From the NCBI GenBank assembly GCA_027371625.1, contig DAHXMQ010000358.1, positions 1 to 6,643 of the forward strand: DNA of 6,643 nt, written 5' to 3'. The notes beneath the pieces are model-generated. The model did no database searches, was not told the DNA's origin, and worked only from the letters and a program-made list of their open reading frames with translations. Every line of letters starts with the position of its first letter. Positions within the stretch are counted from its first letter, which is position 1. Origin of the DNA: Candidatus Methanoperedentaceae archaeon. GTDB taxonomy: Archaea > Halobacteriota > Methanosarcinia > Methanosarcinales > Methanoperedenaceae. Both the position numbers and the translations under genes were made by a program. Positions 1 to 5,207 of the stretch are shown here, piece after piece.

Positions 1-2
1 GA

Positions 3-2051
3 GAAGCAGAGAAAAAGGCAAAAAAAATCATCATGGGGGCAGAAATACCCGATGATATTGAGAAGAGCATACGGCAAAAATACAAGGAGCTATGCAAACG
101 AGAAGGGGACCAGGCTTTCGTGGCTGTGCGTTCAAGTGCGACGGCAGAAGACCTGCCTGACGCAAGTTTCGCGGGCCAGCAGGATACGTTCCTCAATATC
201 AAAGGCGAGCAAAATGTGATCGAAGCAGTAAAAAAATGCTGGGCATCACTTTACGGCGCCCGAGCGATTTACTATCGCGTGAAGCAGGGATTCGACCACA
301 GCAAGGTCAACCTCTGTGCCGTGGTGCAACTGATGGTGGATGCTGAAAAAGCGGGTGTCATGTTCTCATCCCATCCCTCGACAGGAGAGTTGCTTACGAT
401 TATCGAAGGCGCATGGGGGCTTGGCGAAACGGTGGTTTCAGGAGCAGTTTCCCCGGACTATTACGTGGTTGACAAACAGACGAAAAAGATAACAGAGAGG
501 AAGGTTGCTGCCAAGAACGTAATGCATACCAAAGACCCAAAGACCGGAAAAACCATAGAGACCCCTGTGCCTGAGGATAGGAAAAATGCCAGGGTTCTGG
601 ATGATGAGGAGATCTTAAAACTTACTGAGCTTGGGGAGGTGGTGGAGGAGCTATACGGCATGCCACAGGATGTGGAATGGGCGATAAAGAACAAGGAAAT
701 TTTCATGCTCCAGTCAAGGCCTATAACCACGATAAAGAAAAAGAAAGAAACAAAGGAAAAAGTTGCTACATCTGCACTTCTCGAAGGACTTGGAGCCTCG
801 CCAGGAATCGCTTACGGCGAAGCAAAACTTGTCTCAGACGCGAGCGAACTCGGCAAAGTGAAAAACGGCGATATACTTGTTGCTGTCATGACCACGCCAG
901 ATATGGTTCCTGCGATGAAGCGCGCCGCAGCCATCGTGACAGATGAGGGAGGTCTGACGTGCCATGCCGCCATCGTGTCGCGGGAGCTTGGCTGCCCCGC
1001 AGTTGTTGGTACAAGAAAAGCCACGCAATTACTGGAGGACGGCATGAAAATAACAGTGGACGGCGAGAAGGGGCTTGTGTTCGAAGGGAAAAAGGATATT
1101 GCAGCGCCAGCCTCACAGCCTGAGGAGCTTTCTTTTGCAAAATCAAAGCCAATTACTGCAACAGAGATAAAGGTGAACATCTCTATTCCCGAAGCCACTG
1201 CGCGCGCAGTCGAAACACAGGCTGACGGCGTGGGGCTTCTGCGGATCGAACACATCATCCTCGGGCTTCCGAAACATCCAAGACAGTATGCCAAGGAAGG
1301 AAAGGCTGACGAATATGTCAGCGAACTTGTCTCGCGCATCCAGACTGTGGTGGATGCCTTTTATCCAAAGCCTGTGTGGGTGAGGACGCTGGATGCGCCC
1401 ACGGATGAGTTCAGGGCTATGGAGGGCGGCGAGGGAGAACCTATAGAGCCGAATCCGATGCTGGGTTACAGGGGCATAAGGAGTGACCTGATCGATACCG
1501 AGCATTTCGAGCTTGAGGTTAAGGCATTCAAGGAGCTAATCAAGCGCGGGTATAACAACATGGGCATAATGATTCCACTGGTGCAGCATCCCTCGGAGCT
1601 TCGCCGCGCAAAGGATTTCATGAGGTCAAACGGACTGGATATTGATAAGCTTGATATCGGGATAATGGTCGAGATACCTGCTGCCGCGCTCATAATCGAC
1701 CAGTTCATCGCCGAAGGGCTGGATTTCGTGAGCTTTGGGACAAACGACCTGACGCAGTACACGCTCGCGGTTGACAGGAACAATGAGCATGTGGCGCATC
1801 TTTATAATGAGATGCATCCTGCTGTGATGAAGCTCATTGAGCACGTAATTATCGAGTGCAACAAGGCTGGGGTGAAGACGAGCATCTGCGGGCAGGCAGG
1901 GAGCAATCCGAAGGTGGCAAAGAGGCTTGTGGAGCTTGGGATAACGAGCATCTCTGCGAACATAGATGCAGTTGAGGCTGTGAGGGATATGGTGGCGAGG
2001 ACAGAGATGCAGCTTGTGTTGAAGGGAGCGAGGGAGAAGAAAAATTCATGA
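3..2051 (+). CDS. ppsA: Phosphoenolpyruvate synthase (pyruvate, water dikinase), 5'-truncated by window edge
   Basis: This enzyme converts pyruvate, ATP and water to phosphoenolpyruvate, AMP and phosphate in the cytoplasm, feeding gluconeogenesis from acetyl-CoA-derived pyruvate. The frame is open from base 3, ahead of the first ATG at 33, and family members are usually about 750-800 residues, so roughly 80-100 N-terminal residues lie outside the window. Visible in order: the ATP-binding domain with VRSSATAEDLPDASFAGQQ near 126-185; the swivelling phosphohistidine domain with GGLTCHAAIVSRELG, the phosphorylated His codon being 963-965; and the C-terminal PEP/pyruvate barrel with RTLDAPTDEFR near 1380, NPMLGYRGIR near 1455, SFGTNDLTQYTLAVDRN at 1731-1781 and the ICGQ cysteine at 1887-1889. 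No domain is missing or interrupted. The stop overlaps the next gene by 4 bp (ATGA), so the two may be translationally coupled. The family call is very secure. Confidence 0.97.
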   Translation, partial: EAEKKAKKIIMGAEIPDDIEKSIRQKYKELCKREGDQAFVAVRSSATAEDLPDASFAGQQDTFLNIKGEQNVIEAVKKCWASLYGARAIYYRVKQGFDHSKVNLCAVVQLMVDAEKAGVMFSSHPSTGELLTIIEGAWGLGETVVSGAVSPDYYVVDKQTKKITERKVAAKNVMHTKDPKTGKTIETPVPEDRKNARVLDDEEILKLTELGEVVEELYGMPQDVEWAIKNKEIFMLQSRPITTIKKKKETKEKVATSALLEGLGASPGIAYGEAKLVSDASELGKVKNGDILVAVMTTPDMVPAMKRAAAIVTDEGGLTCHAAIVSRELGCPAVVGTRKATQLLEDGMKITVDGEKGLVFEGKKDIAAPASQPEELSFAKSKPITATEIKVNISIPEATARAVETQADGVGLLRIEHIILGLPKHPRQYAKEGKADEYVSELVSRIQTVVDAFYPKPVWVRTLDAPTDEFRAMEGGEGEPIEPNPMLGYRGIRSDLIDTEHFELEVKAFKELIKRGYNNMGIMIPLVQHPSELRRAKDFMRSNGLDIDKLDIGIMVEIPAAALIIDQFIAEGLDFVSFGTNDLTQYTLAVDRNNEHVAHLYNEMHPAVMKLIEHVIIECNKAGVKTSICGQAGSNPKVAKRLVELGITSISANIDAVEAVRDMVARTEMQLVLKGAREKKNS

Positions 2052-2515
2052 ATGTAGAAAACTCAGGCAAAAAGCTTCCCAACGATCTTATTGGGGTTGC
2101 AGGAGTTCACTTTGTAGTATCAGAGCTTGCTCTGCGAGGTTTAATTGCACTGCCAACTATTCGCAACACTGCTGGCATAGATATACTGGTAAGTGAGCCT
2201 GATGGTAGCGGTCAAGCAAGCCTTCAAGTTAAAACGTCTTTGAGTAAGGTAAAATTTTGGCCAACTTCTCGTCCTGAAAAATGCCTGAAAGGTTCACGAA
2301 GTTTTTATGTCTTCCTGAGATATCTTGCAGAAGAAAAGAAATTTGAAGCCTTTTTGGAGACCGGTGACGAGGTTGCTAAACAGGTTTTAAAAAATTTAGA
2401 AGACTATAAAGCGCGAGGAAAGAGTGAATTTACATATTGGGCGCTCCCATCAAACGATCGCGAGGTTCAAAAGCTTCGCGAAAAGTGGGAAACATGGCAA
2501 CCTCCCACAGTTTGA
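2048..2515 (+). CDS. PD-(D/E)XK-like nuclease-fold protein, small
   Basis: A 155-residue protein with the layout of a minimal restriction-endonuclease/Holliday-resolvase-like fold. Glu26 sits in an N-terminal helix (GVHFVVSELALRG), followed by GIDILV with Asp45 and then LQVKTS with Gln60 and Lys62. This E...GID...(Q)xK pattern is typical of PD-(D/E)XK nucleases, and Gln in place of the second acidic residue is common in archaeal and defence-associated branches. The C-terminal half is mixed alpha/beta and lysine-rich, with no further motif I recognise. The ATG overlaps the ppsA stop by 4 bp, with a purine-rich GAGGGAG stretch upstream serving as ribosome binding site, so expression is probably coupled to ppsA. 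Neighbours downstream are toxin-antitoxin pairs, which fits a defence or mobile-DNA role. The substrate is unknown. The fold assignment is inferred from motif spacing alone. Confidence 0.6.
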   Translation: MNVENSGKKLPNDLIGVAGVHFVVSELALRGLIALPTIRNTAGIDILVSEPDGSGQASLQVKTSLSKVKFWPTSRPEKCLKGSRSFYVFLRYLAEEKKFEAFLETGDEVAKQVLKNLEDYKARGKSEFTYWALPSNDREVQKLREKWETWQPPTV

Positions 2516-2545
2516 GAATTAAAGCAACACTTTTTCAAGAAATGT

Positions 2546-2553
2546 CTTTAAGT
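2546..2553 (+). promoter_or_regulatory. Possible archaeal TATA box for the toxin-antitoxin cluster
   Basis: CTTTAAGT lies about 39 bp before the antitoxin start, in the 76-bp gap after the nuclease gene. A transcript starting about 25 bp downstream would carry a short leader containing the GGTGA ribosome binding site. There is no clear purine-rich BRE, and a T-run at 2531-2535 could instead help terminate the upstream transcript. Weak, position-based call. Confidence 0.25.
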
Positions 2554-2573
2554 ATTCCCAAGAAAATAGAGAA

Positions 2574-2587
2574 TATAAAAGGTGAAA
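2574..2587 (+). repeat. 14-bp repeat copy 1 (TATAAAAGGTGAAA), carries the RBS of the antitoxin gene
   Basis: TATAAAAGGTGAAA occurs here and again at 3068-3081. This copy provides the GGTGA ribosome binding site (2581-2585), six bases before the ATG at 2592. Both copies precede the first gene of a toxin-antitoxin pair. Confidence 0.6.
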
Positions 2588-2591
2588 CCTC

Positions 2592-2807
2592 ATGTCTGAG
2601 GCAGAGATACTGAACGAGATAAGAAACGACCTTAATTTCCTGAAAGAAAAAGTAATCAGCATGGAAATCACAATAAACGAGATCGATAGTGATATTCACA
2701 AAGAACTCAATCCTGAATATGTAAAAACGCTTAATAAAATTGAGAAAGAAGATAAAAGGATTCATTTCAGGAACATAGAAGAATTCGATAAGCATTTTGG
2801 ACTTTAA
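2592..2807 (+). CDS. RelB-like antitoxin of a RelBE-family pair
   Basis: A 71-residue, strongly charged and helical protein. Residues ~5-30 and ~38-56 look like amphipathic helices or coiled coil, and the tail IHFRNIEEFDKHFGL (~57-71) resembles the toxin-wrapping C-terminus of archaeal RelB antitoxins. No ribbon-helix-helix or helix-turn-helix is obvious, so it may not repress its own promoter in the classical way. It starts at ATG with a good GGTGA ribosome binding site six bases upstream and ends 8 bp before a RelE-family toxin, the usual antitoxin-first order. The expected role is to bind and neutralise that toxin. The call rests on size, composition and partner more than on a diagnostic motif. 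Confidence 0.7.
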   Translation: MSEAEILNEIRNDLNFLKEKVISMEITINEIDSDIHKELNPEYVKTLNKIEKEDKRIHFRNIEEFDKHFGL

Positions 2808-2815
2808 GAGCGCTT

Positions 2816-3079
2816 ATGCCGTATGTATTTGAACTCTCGGAAACACTTGAGCGCAAGCTAAAAAAACTGCAAGCCAGAAATAAGGTTCTCCTGCTCGCCT
2901 GTCGGAAGAAGATTAACGAGATAATCCAGAACCCCTATCATTATAAACATCTTAAATACGAGGATCGCCTCAGAGTACATGTCGGCGGCTCGTTTGTACT
3001 AACCTACAGGGTTTTTGAAGAGAAGAAACTGGTTCTTTTCCTTGACCTTGAACATCATGATAAAGCGTATAAAAGGTGA
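2816..3079 (+). CDS. RelE/ParE-superfamily toxin (probable mRNA interferase)
   Basis: An 87-residue basic protein with the RelE layout. An N-terminal strand (YVFELSETLERKLKKL) is followed by two helices rich in Lys/Arg (residues ~12-40), then the core strands LRVHVGGSFVLTYRVFEE and LVLFLDLEHHDKAYKR at the C-terminus. The RxHVGGSFxLTYRV block and the final D-x-x-HHDKxY segment are typical of archaeal RelE toxins, which cleave mRNA on the ribosome. Length is normal for the family. The ATG follows the antitoxin stop by 8 bp, with only a weak purine stretch ahead of it, suggesting coupled and lower translation than the antitoxin. The stop TGA is embedded in the ribosome binding site of the next gene, so both toxin-antitoxin modules may share one transcript. 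Cleavage activity is inferred, not shown. Confidence 0.85.
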   Translation: MPYVFELSETLERKLKKLQARNKVLLLACRKKINEIIQNPYHYKHLKYEDRLRVHVGGSFVLTYRVFEEKKLVLFLDLEHHDKAYKR

Positions 3080-3081
3080 AA
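3068..3081 (+). repeat. 14-bp repeat copy 2 (TATAAAAGGTGAAA), carries the RBS of the mntA-like gene
   Basis: Perfect second copy of the 14-mer at 2574-2587. It covers the last codons and stop of the RelE gene and supplies the GGTG ribosome binding site (3075-3078) just before the ATG at 3083. Confidence 0.6.
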
Positions 3082-3082
3082 A

Positions 3083-3352
3083 ATGATATCTGAAGGCGAT
3101 AAAAAAATAATCCTCAACTGCGCCAAAAAATACAACGTTTCATCTATAATCCTATTCGGCTCGTCCTTGGAAAAAGGCAAAAAAGCCAATGATATAGACC
3201 TCGGAGTAAAGGGAATCGAACCACGATTGTTCTTCAAATTTTATGCTGAGTTATTCAAGCATCTATCAAAACCGGTTCATCTTATCGACCTTTCCAAGAA
3301 ATCATTATTCAACGACCTTGTAGAGGAAACTGGACAAAAAATCTATGGATGA
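3083..3352 (+). CDS. mntA: MntA-type minimal nucleotidyltransferase (antitoxin of HepT/MntA pair)
   Basis: An 89-residue DNA polymerase beta-superfamily minimal nucleotidyltransferase. IILFGSSLEKGKKANDIDLGV contains the GSx9DxD signature: Gly26-Ser27, then Asp37 and Asp39 as metal ligands. VHLIDL offers Asp69 as a likely third acidic residue. In characterised HepT/MntA systems the MntA antitoxin AMPylates a tyrosine beside the RNase motif of HepT and so silences it. The partner here has exactly that tyrosine, so this function is well supported by analogy. The start codon follows the RelE stop by 3 bp, with the ribosome binding site overlapping that stop. The 3' end overlaps the HEPN gene by 8 bp (ATGGATGA). 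The serine-serine after Gly26 and the compact size are normal for the group. Confidence 0.88.
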   Translation: MISEGDKKIILNCAKKYNVSSIILFGSSLEKGKKANDIDLGVKGIEPRLFFKFYAELFKHLSKPVHLIDLSKKSLFNDLVEETGQKIYG

Positions 3353-3755
3353 ACTGCACAAAAGGATATTGGCAGAAAAAGAAAATGTAGAGATTGCGCT
3401 GGGTAATCTCAAAGATGCAATGGCAAGAAATGAGAAAACTGTTATCGAATTAGCAGCCATCGCCACATTTCTTCATAATATTTACAATGGCATTGAGAAC
3501 ATTTTGAAACAGATTCTCAAATCAAAAGGCATCGAAATCCCAGAATCTTCTACATGGCATAAAGAGCTGCTCAATCTTTCGGCATCCCATGGAATTATAT
3601 CAGAAAAACTCTCGGATCAACTTTATGAGTACTTGACTTTCAGACATTTTTTCGTTCATGCTTATGGATTCATGCTTGATGAGGCTCATTTGGAAGCTCT
3701 GGCAAATAATATTCCATGGATTTTGTTACAATTTATGAAAGAAATAGAGAAATGA
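3345..3755 (+). CDS. hepT: HepT-type HEPN ribonuclease toxin
   Basis: A 136-residue all-helical HEPN protein. The diagnostic RHFFVHAY at residues 100-107 (codons 3642-3665) fits RX4HXY: Arg100 and His105 form the RNase active site, and Tyr107 is the residue that MntA AMPylates in studied pairs. An earlier helix pair (residues ~10-60, with AIATFLHNIYNGIENILKQIL) is the expected dimer-forming part. The gene overlaps the upstream mntA-like gene by 8 bp, the usual tight arrangement. All key residues are intact, so this looks like a functional toxin held in check by its partner. Immediately downstream, within about 10 bp of the stop, begins a transposase remnant, so the module's right border is a rearrangement point. 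Confidence 0.9.
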   Translation: MDELHKRILAEKENVEIALGNLKDAMARNEKTVIELAAIATFLHNIYNGIENILKQILKSKGIEIPESSTWHKELLNLSASHGIISEKLSDQLYEYLTFRHFFVHAYGFMLDEAHLEALANNIPWILLQFMKEIEK

Positions 3756-3765
3756 AAAAGCGTGA

Positions 3766-3912
3766 ACAAATGGTCTTGGGCACTGGTACACTTGCCTCCT
3801 GTACCCTGGTATGGAACCTACTTATAACCTGGGTGAACAGGCAATGAGGGAACATGTCATCTTACGAAAGATCATTGGATGCTTCCGTTCTGAGAAGATT
3901 TATTCGTTTTAA
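3766..3912 (+). pseudogene. Degenerate C-terminal fragment of an IS66-like transposase
   Basis: Between a TGA at 3763 and a TAA at 3910 the frame reads LLYPGMEPTYNLGEQAMREH followed by VILRKIIGCFRSEK. This matches the C-terminal catalytic block of IS66-type DDE transposases (usually EPTNN-AE-A-R...-RK--G--RSE). The catalytic Glu of the DDE triad would be the NLGE codon at 3835-3837. Similarity stops after RSEK (~3897), and there is no start codon or upstream catalytic domain, so it is a scrap of about 45 codons. The second Asn of the usual NN pair is Tyr, consistent with decay. The family is judged from motif recall; a related IS family sharing this block is possible. It marks past IS activity between the two toxin-antitoxin clusters. 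Confidence 0.72.
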
Positions 3913-3949
3913 AACTGTACCTGAAATATAGTAAAGCTATATCTTCTCA
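3891..3949. terminator. Inverted repeat between convergent genes, possible bidirectional terminator
   Basis: TGAGAAGAT (3891-3899) pairs perfectly with ATCTTCTCA (3941-3949). Inside lie the palindrome GTTTTAAAAC (3906-3915) and a second hairpin, ATATAG(3926-3931)/CTATAT(3937-3942), spanning the rubredoxin stop. T-runs are present on both strands. The position between convergent hepT and rubredoxin fits termination from both sides, but it could also be leftover IS sequence. Confidence 0.35.
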
Positions 3950-4092
3950 AACATATCCTTGGGCGCGCCGCACACAGGGCAAACCCAGTCGTCGGGCAAA
4001 TTTTCAAAAGCAGTTCCCGGAGCAGCTCTCGGCGGATCCCCAACATCAGGGTCGTATATGTAGCCACACACCGTACATTTGTACTTTGTCAT
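3937..4092 (-). CDS. Rubredoxin, 51 residues
   Basis: A complete small rubredoxin, a one-iron electron carrier in the cytoplasm. It begins [20 protein letters not shown] and ends [18 protein letters not shown]. Cys6, Cys9, Cys39 and Cys42 form the two CxxCG loops that hold the Fe(SCys)4 centre, and length matches the family (~50-54). The only usable start is the ATG at 4092, since the frame upstream closes at a TGA three codons earlier. The GAGAGG ribosome binding site lies just 2 bp from the ATG, which is unusually close. The start overlaps the stop of the msrB remnant by 4 bp (ATGA), showing that the two were once an operon, a pairing that suggests electron delivery in an oxidative-stress setting. 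With msrB broken, its expression may now depend on the MNT-HEPN transcript upstream. Confidence 0.96.
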   Translation of the reverse strand: MTKYKCTVCGYIYDPDVGDPPRAAPGTAFENLPDDWVCPVCGAPKDMFEKI

Positions 4093-4277
4093 TTCCTCTC
4101 AAAGCTAAATCCTTCTACTATAACAAATAGGTTGCTGTCGGGCTTTGGTAGCTTTGGTGAGTCTTTTCTCAGCTTCTCTCCTGCTGCAAACCTTAATACT
4201 GTACCATTAATGCAATATCTTTTATAAGTTGGCGGTGGTCCGCCATCGAATACACTTCTGTCCTTTTCATCCCCAAA
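4089..4277 (-). pseudogene. msrB: C-terminal remnant of methionine sulfoxide reductase B
   Basis: Sixty-two sense codons precede a TGA at 4091-4089, reading in part VFDGGPPPTYKRYCINGTVL. This matches the MsrB C-terminal signature (HVF-DGP-PTG-RYCINS--L-F). The catalytic Cys of RYCIN is encoded at 4214-4212. The N-terminal half, with its zinc-binding CxxC pairs and the W-P-SF region, is absent, and the frame contains no ATG, GTG or TTG, so it is a 5'-deleted remnant. A lysine-rich tail (GEKLRKDSPKLPKPDSNLFV) extends past the usual MsrB end up to the overlap with rubredoxin. The frame joins directly, through the TAG stop, to the upstream HEPN gene, placing the breakpoint in roughly 4255-4280. 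MsrB reduces methionine-R-sulfoxide in proteins; this copy cannot be made as a whole enzyme. Confidence 0.8.
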
Positions 4278-4730
4278 CTATTGTCTTCTTTCCTCGGCAA
4301 ATGAAATACCGTGCTTTTCTTTCAAGAACTGCTTTATAGATTTCAAAATAGCGAGCGCTTTTCTATATGCATCCTCCGCATCCTGCACTGTATATTCATT
4401 AGAAGGAATCCAGATAGGTTTTTCGATGCTGGTAAACAGTGGATACCTTGACTTTATTGCCTGGCGCTCTAAGTATTTTGAATCTCTTATTAAATTATGT
4501 ATGTTCAGCATCTCAGGAAAAGCCTTCATAAACCTGTCAGAGACCCAATGGTCGTCTGTTATTACAATTCCTGCTAAGACAAGGCTTGCTTTCATTCCTT
4601 TCTCGACTGCCTGCTGAGAATGATAGATCGACCTGCTGAATTCTGTTCCATCAAGCAGCAACTTGGCTGAGCGGATATCGGACTGGGCTTCTATCATTAA
4701 TGCATCGAAAATTTGTTTTGCGTCAGCCAC
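4278..4730 (-). CDS. HEPN domain protein lacking the RX4-6H RNase motif (partner of MNT)
   Basis: A 150-residue helical HEPN protein of the Pfam HEPN (PF05168-like) type. SRSIYHSQQAVEKGMKASLV (residues 32-51) is the characteristic helix with YHSQQAVEKxxK. SRYP at 94-97 occupies the place where such proteins carry ARYP instead of an RX4-6H nuclease motif. No R-x4-6-H with the HepT pattern is visible. It is therefore a different lineage from the hepT product in this window, and its RNase activity is doubtful. The start is a GTG inside the upstream MNT gene, giving an 8-bp overlap (GTGGCTGA); this implies coupled translation. The TAG stop is followed in the same frame by the msrB remnant. The pair is probably a toxin-antitoxin-like or regulatory nucleotidyltransferase module whose biochemical role is not established. 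Confidence 0.85.
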   Translation of the reverse strand: MADAKQIFDALMIEAQSDIRSAKLLLDGTEFSRSIYHSQQAVEKGMKASLVLAGIVITDDHWVSDRFMKAFPEMLNIHNLIRDSKYLERQAIKSRYPLFTSIEKPIWIPSNEYTVQDAEDAYRKALAILKSIKQFLKEKHGISFAEERRQ

Positions 4731-5184
4731 TTTCTATCACTGCCAGACCGGGGATTTTCCATACGCCTTTTTCTATCTTGGTAGCATGCAGGCTTTCAAG
4801 ATTTGTTTTGAAACCAATTAATAATTGTTTAAAAAAATCATCTTTGTCATAAATAATCTCATTTGCATCGTAGATTTCGAGCATTAACGGAGCAACTGAT
4901 TCTATTGCATGCGAAATTTCATCCCTGCCAACAAGGGACATGTGAATAGGAATGGCGTATTTCGATTCGATGTTTTCAGTGAGTTCAAGAATTATTTTAT
5001 CTCGCGCCCGCCAATCTCTTAAAGGAGATTCGCACAGTACGAGTACGTCTATGTCTGAAGTGGTTGTAAAGTTGCCTTTGACGATGGAACCGAATAACAC
5101 AATGGCTAAGAGGTCTTGGTTGAAATTTTGCTTAAGTACGGATGTTAGTTCCGAAATAAATTTGGTTATAGATTCAATTCTCAT
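4723..5184 (-). CDS. MNT-family nucleotidyltransferase paired with HEPN
   Basis: A 153-residue nucleotidyltransferase-fold protein. LLAIVLFGSIVKGNFTTTSD then IDVLVL carries the GSx10DxD signature: Gly32-Ser33, Asp44 and Asp46. The strand that would hold the third acidic residue reads IPIHMSLVGRDEI, with no Asp at the expected place, so catalysis may be weak or the ligand supplied elsewhere. It is longer than the mntA product in this window, with a C-terminal extension (~95-153) of helical and mixed character. The ATG has a good AGGA ribosome binding site six bases upstream. It lies 23 bp after the helicase-nuclease stop and overlaps the HEPN gene by 8 bp, so all may share a transcript. By analogy it would modify and control its HEPN partner; target and nucleotide are unknown. 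Confidence 0.87.
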   Translation of the reverse strand: MRIESITKFISELTSVLKQNFNQDLLAIVLFGSIVKGNFTTTSDIDVLVLCESPLRDWRARDKIILELTENIESKYAIPIHMSLVGRDEISHAIESVAPLMLEIYDANEIIYDKDDFFKQLLIGFKTNLESLHATKIEKGVWKIPGLAVIESG

Positions 5185-5207
5185 TTAATGTCCTAAAGAA
5201 ATAAAGA

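Noticed and set aside
812..1339. A 175-codon minus-strand ORF inside ppsA, along with other antisense ORFs at 1143-1783.
   Set aside because: These lie opposite a strongly conserved coding frame and their Ser/Ala/Pro-rich translations look like codon-bias shadows of ppsA.
2535..2795. An 86-codon minus-strand ORF opposite the RelB-like gene.
   Set aside because: It is rich in Phe, Ile and Tyr as expected from antisense of a Lys/Glu-rich gene, and has no recognisable domain or start context.
3785..3805. GGTACA/TGTACC hairpin with a 9-base loop.
   Set aside because: It lies inside the transposase remnant, does not extend beyond 6 bp and has no following T-run, so I do not call it a regulatory structure.
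3752..3847. A 31-codon ORF beginning in the ATGA overlap at the hepT stop, giving a small peptide with a hydrophobic stretch.
   Set aside because: Another frame across the same bases gives clear transposase similarity, and there is no good ribosome binding site; the overlap ATGA is probably chance.
4196..4270. A short ATG-started minus-strand ORF of 25 codons in the HEPN-rubredoxin gap.
   Set aside because: The msrB frame explains the same bases far better, including the RYCIN motif and the overlap with rubredoxin.
4089..4730. Reading the TAG of the HEPN gene as pyrrolysine to make a 213-residue HEPN-MsrB product.
   Set aside because: The HEPN domain already has normal length, the downstream part is only half of MsrB, and nothing in the window shows pyrrolysine genes or a recoding element. 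A peptide spanning the TAG would be needed to revive it.
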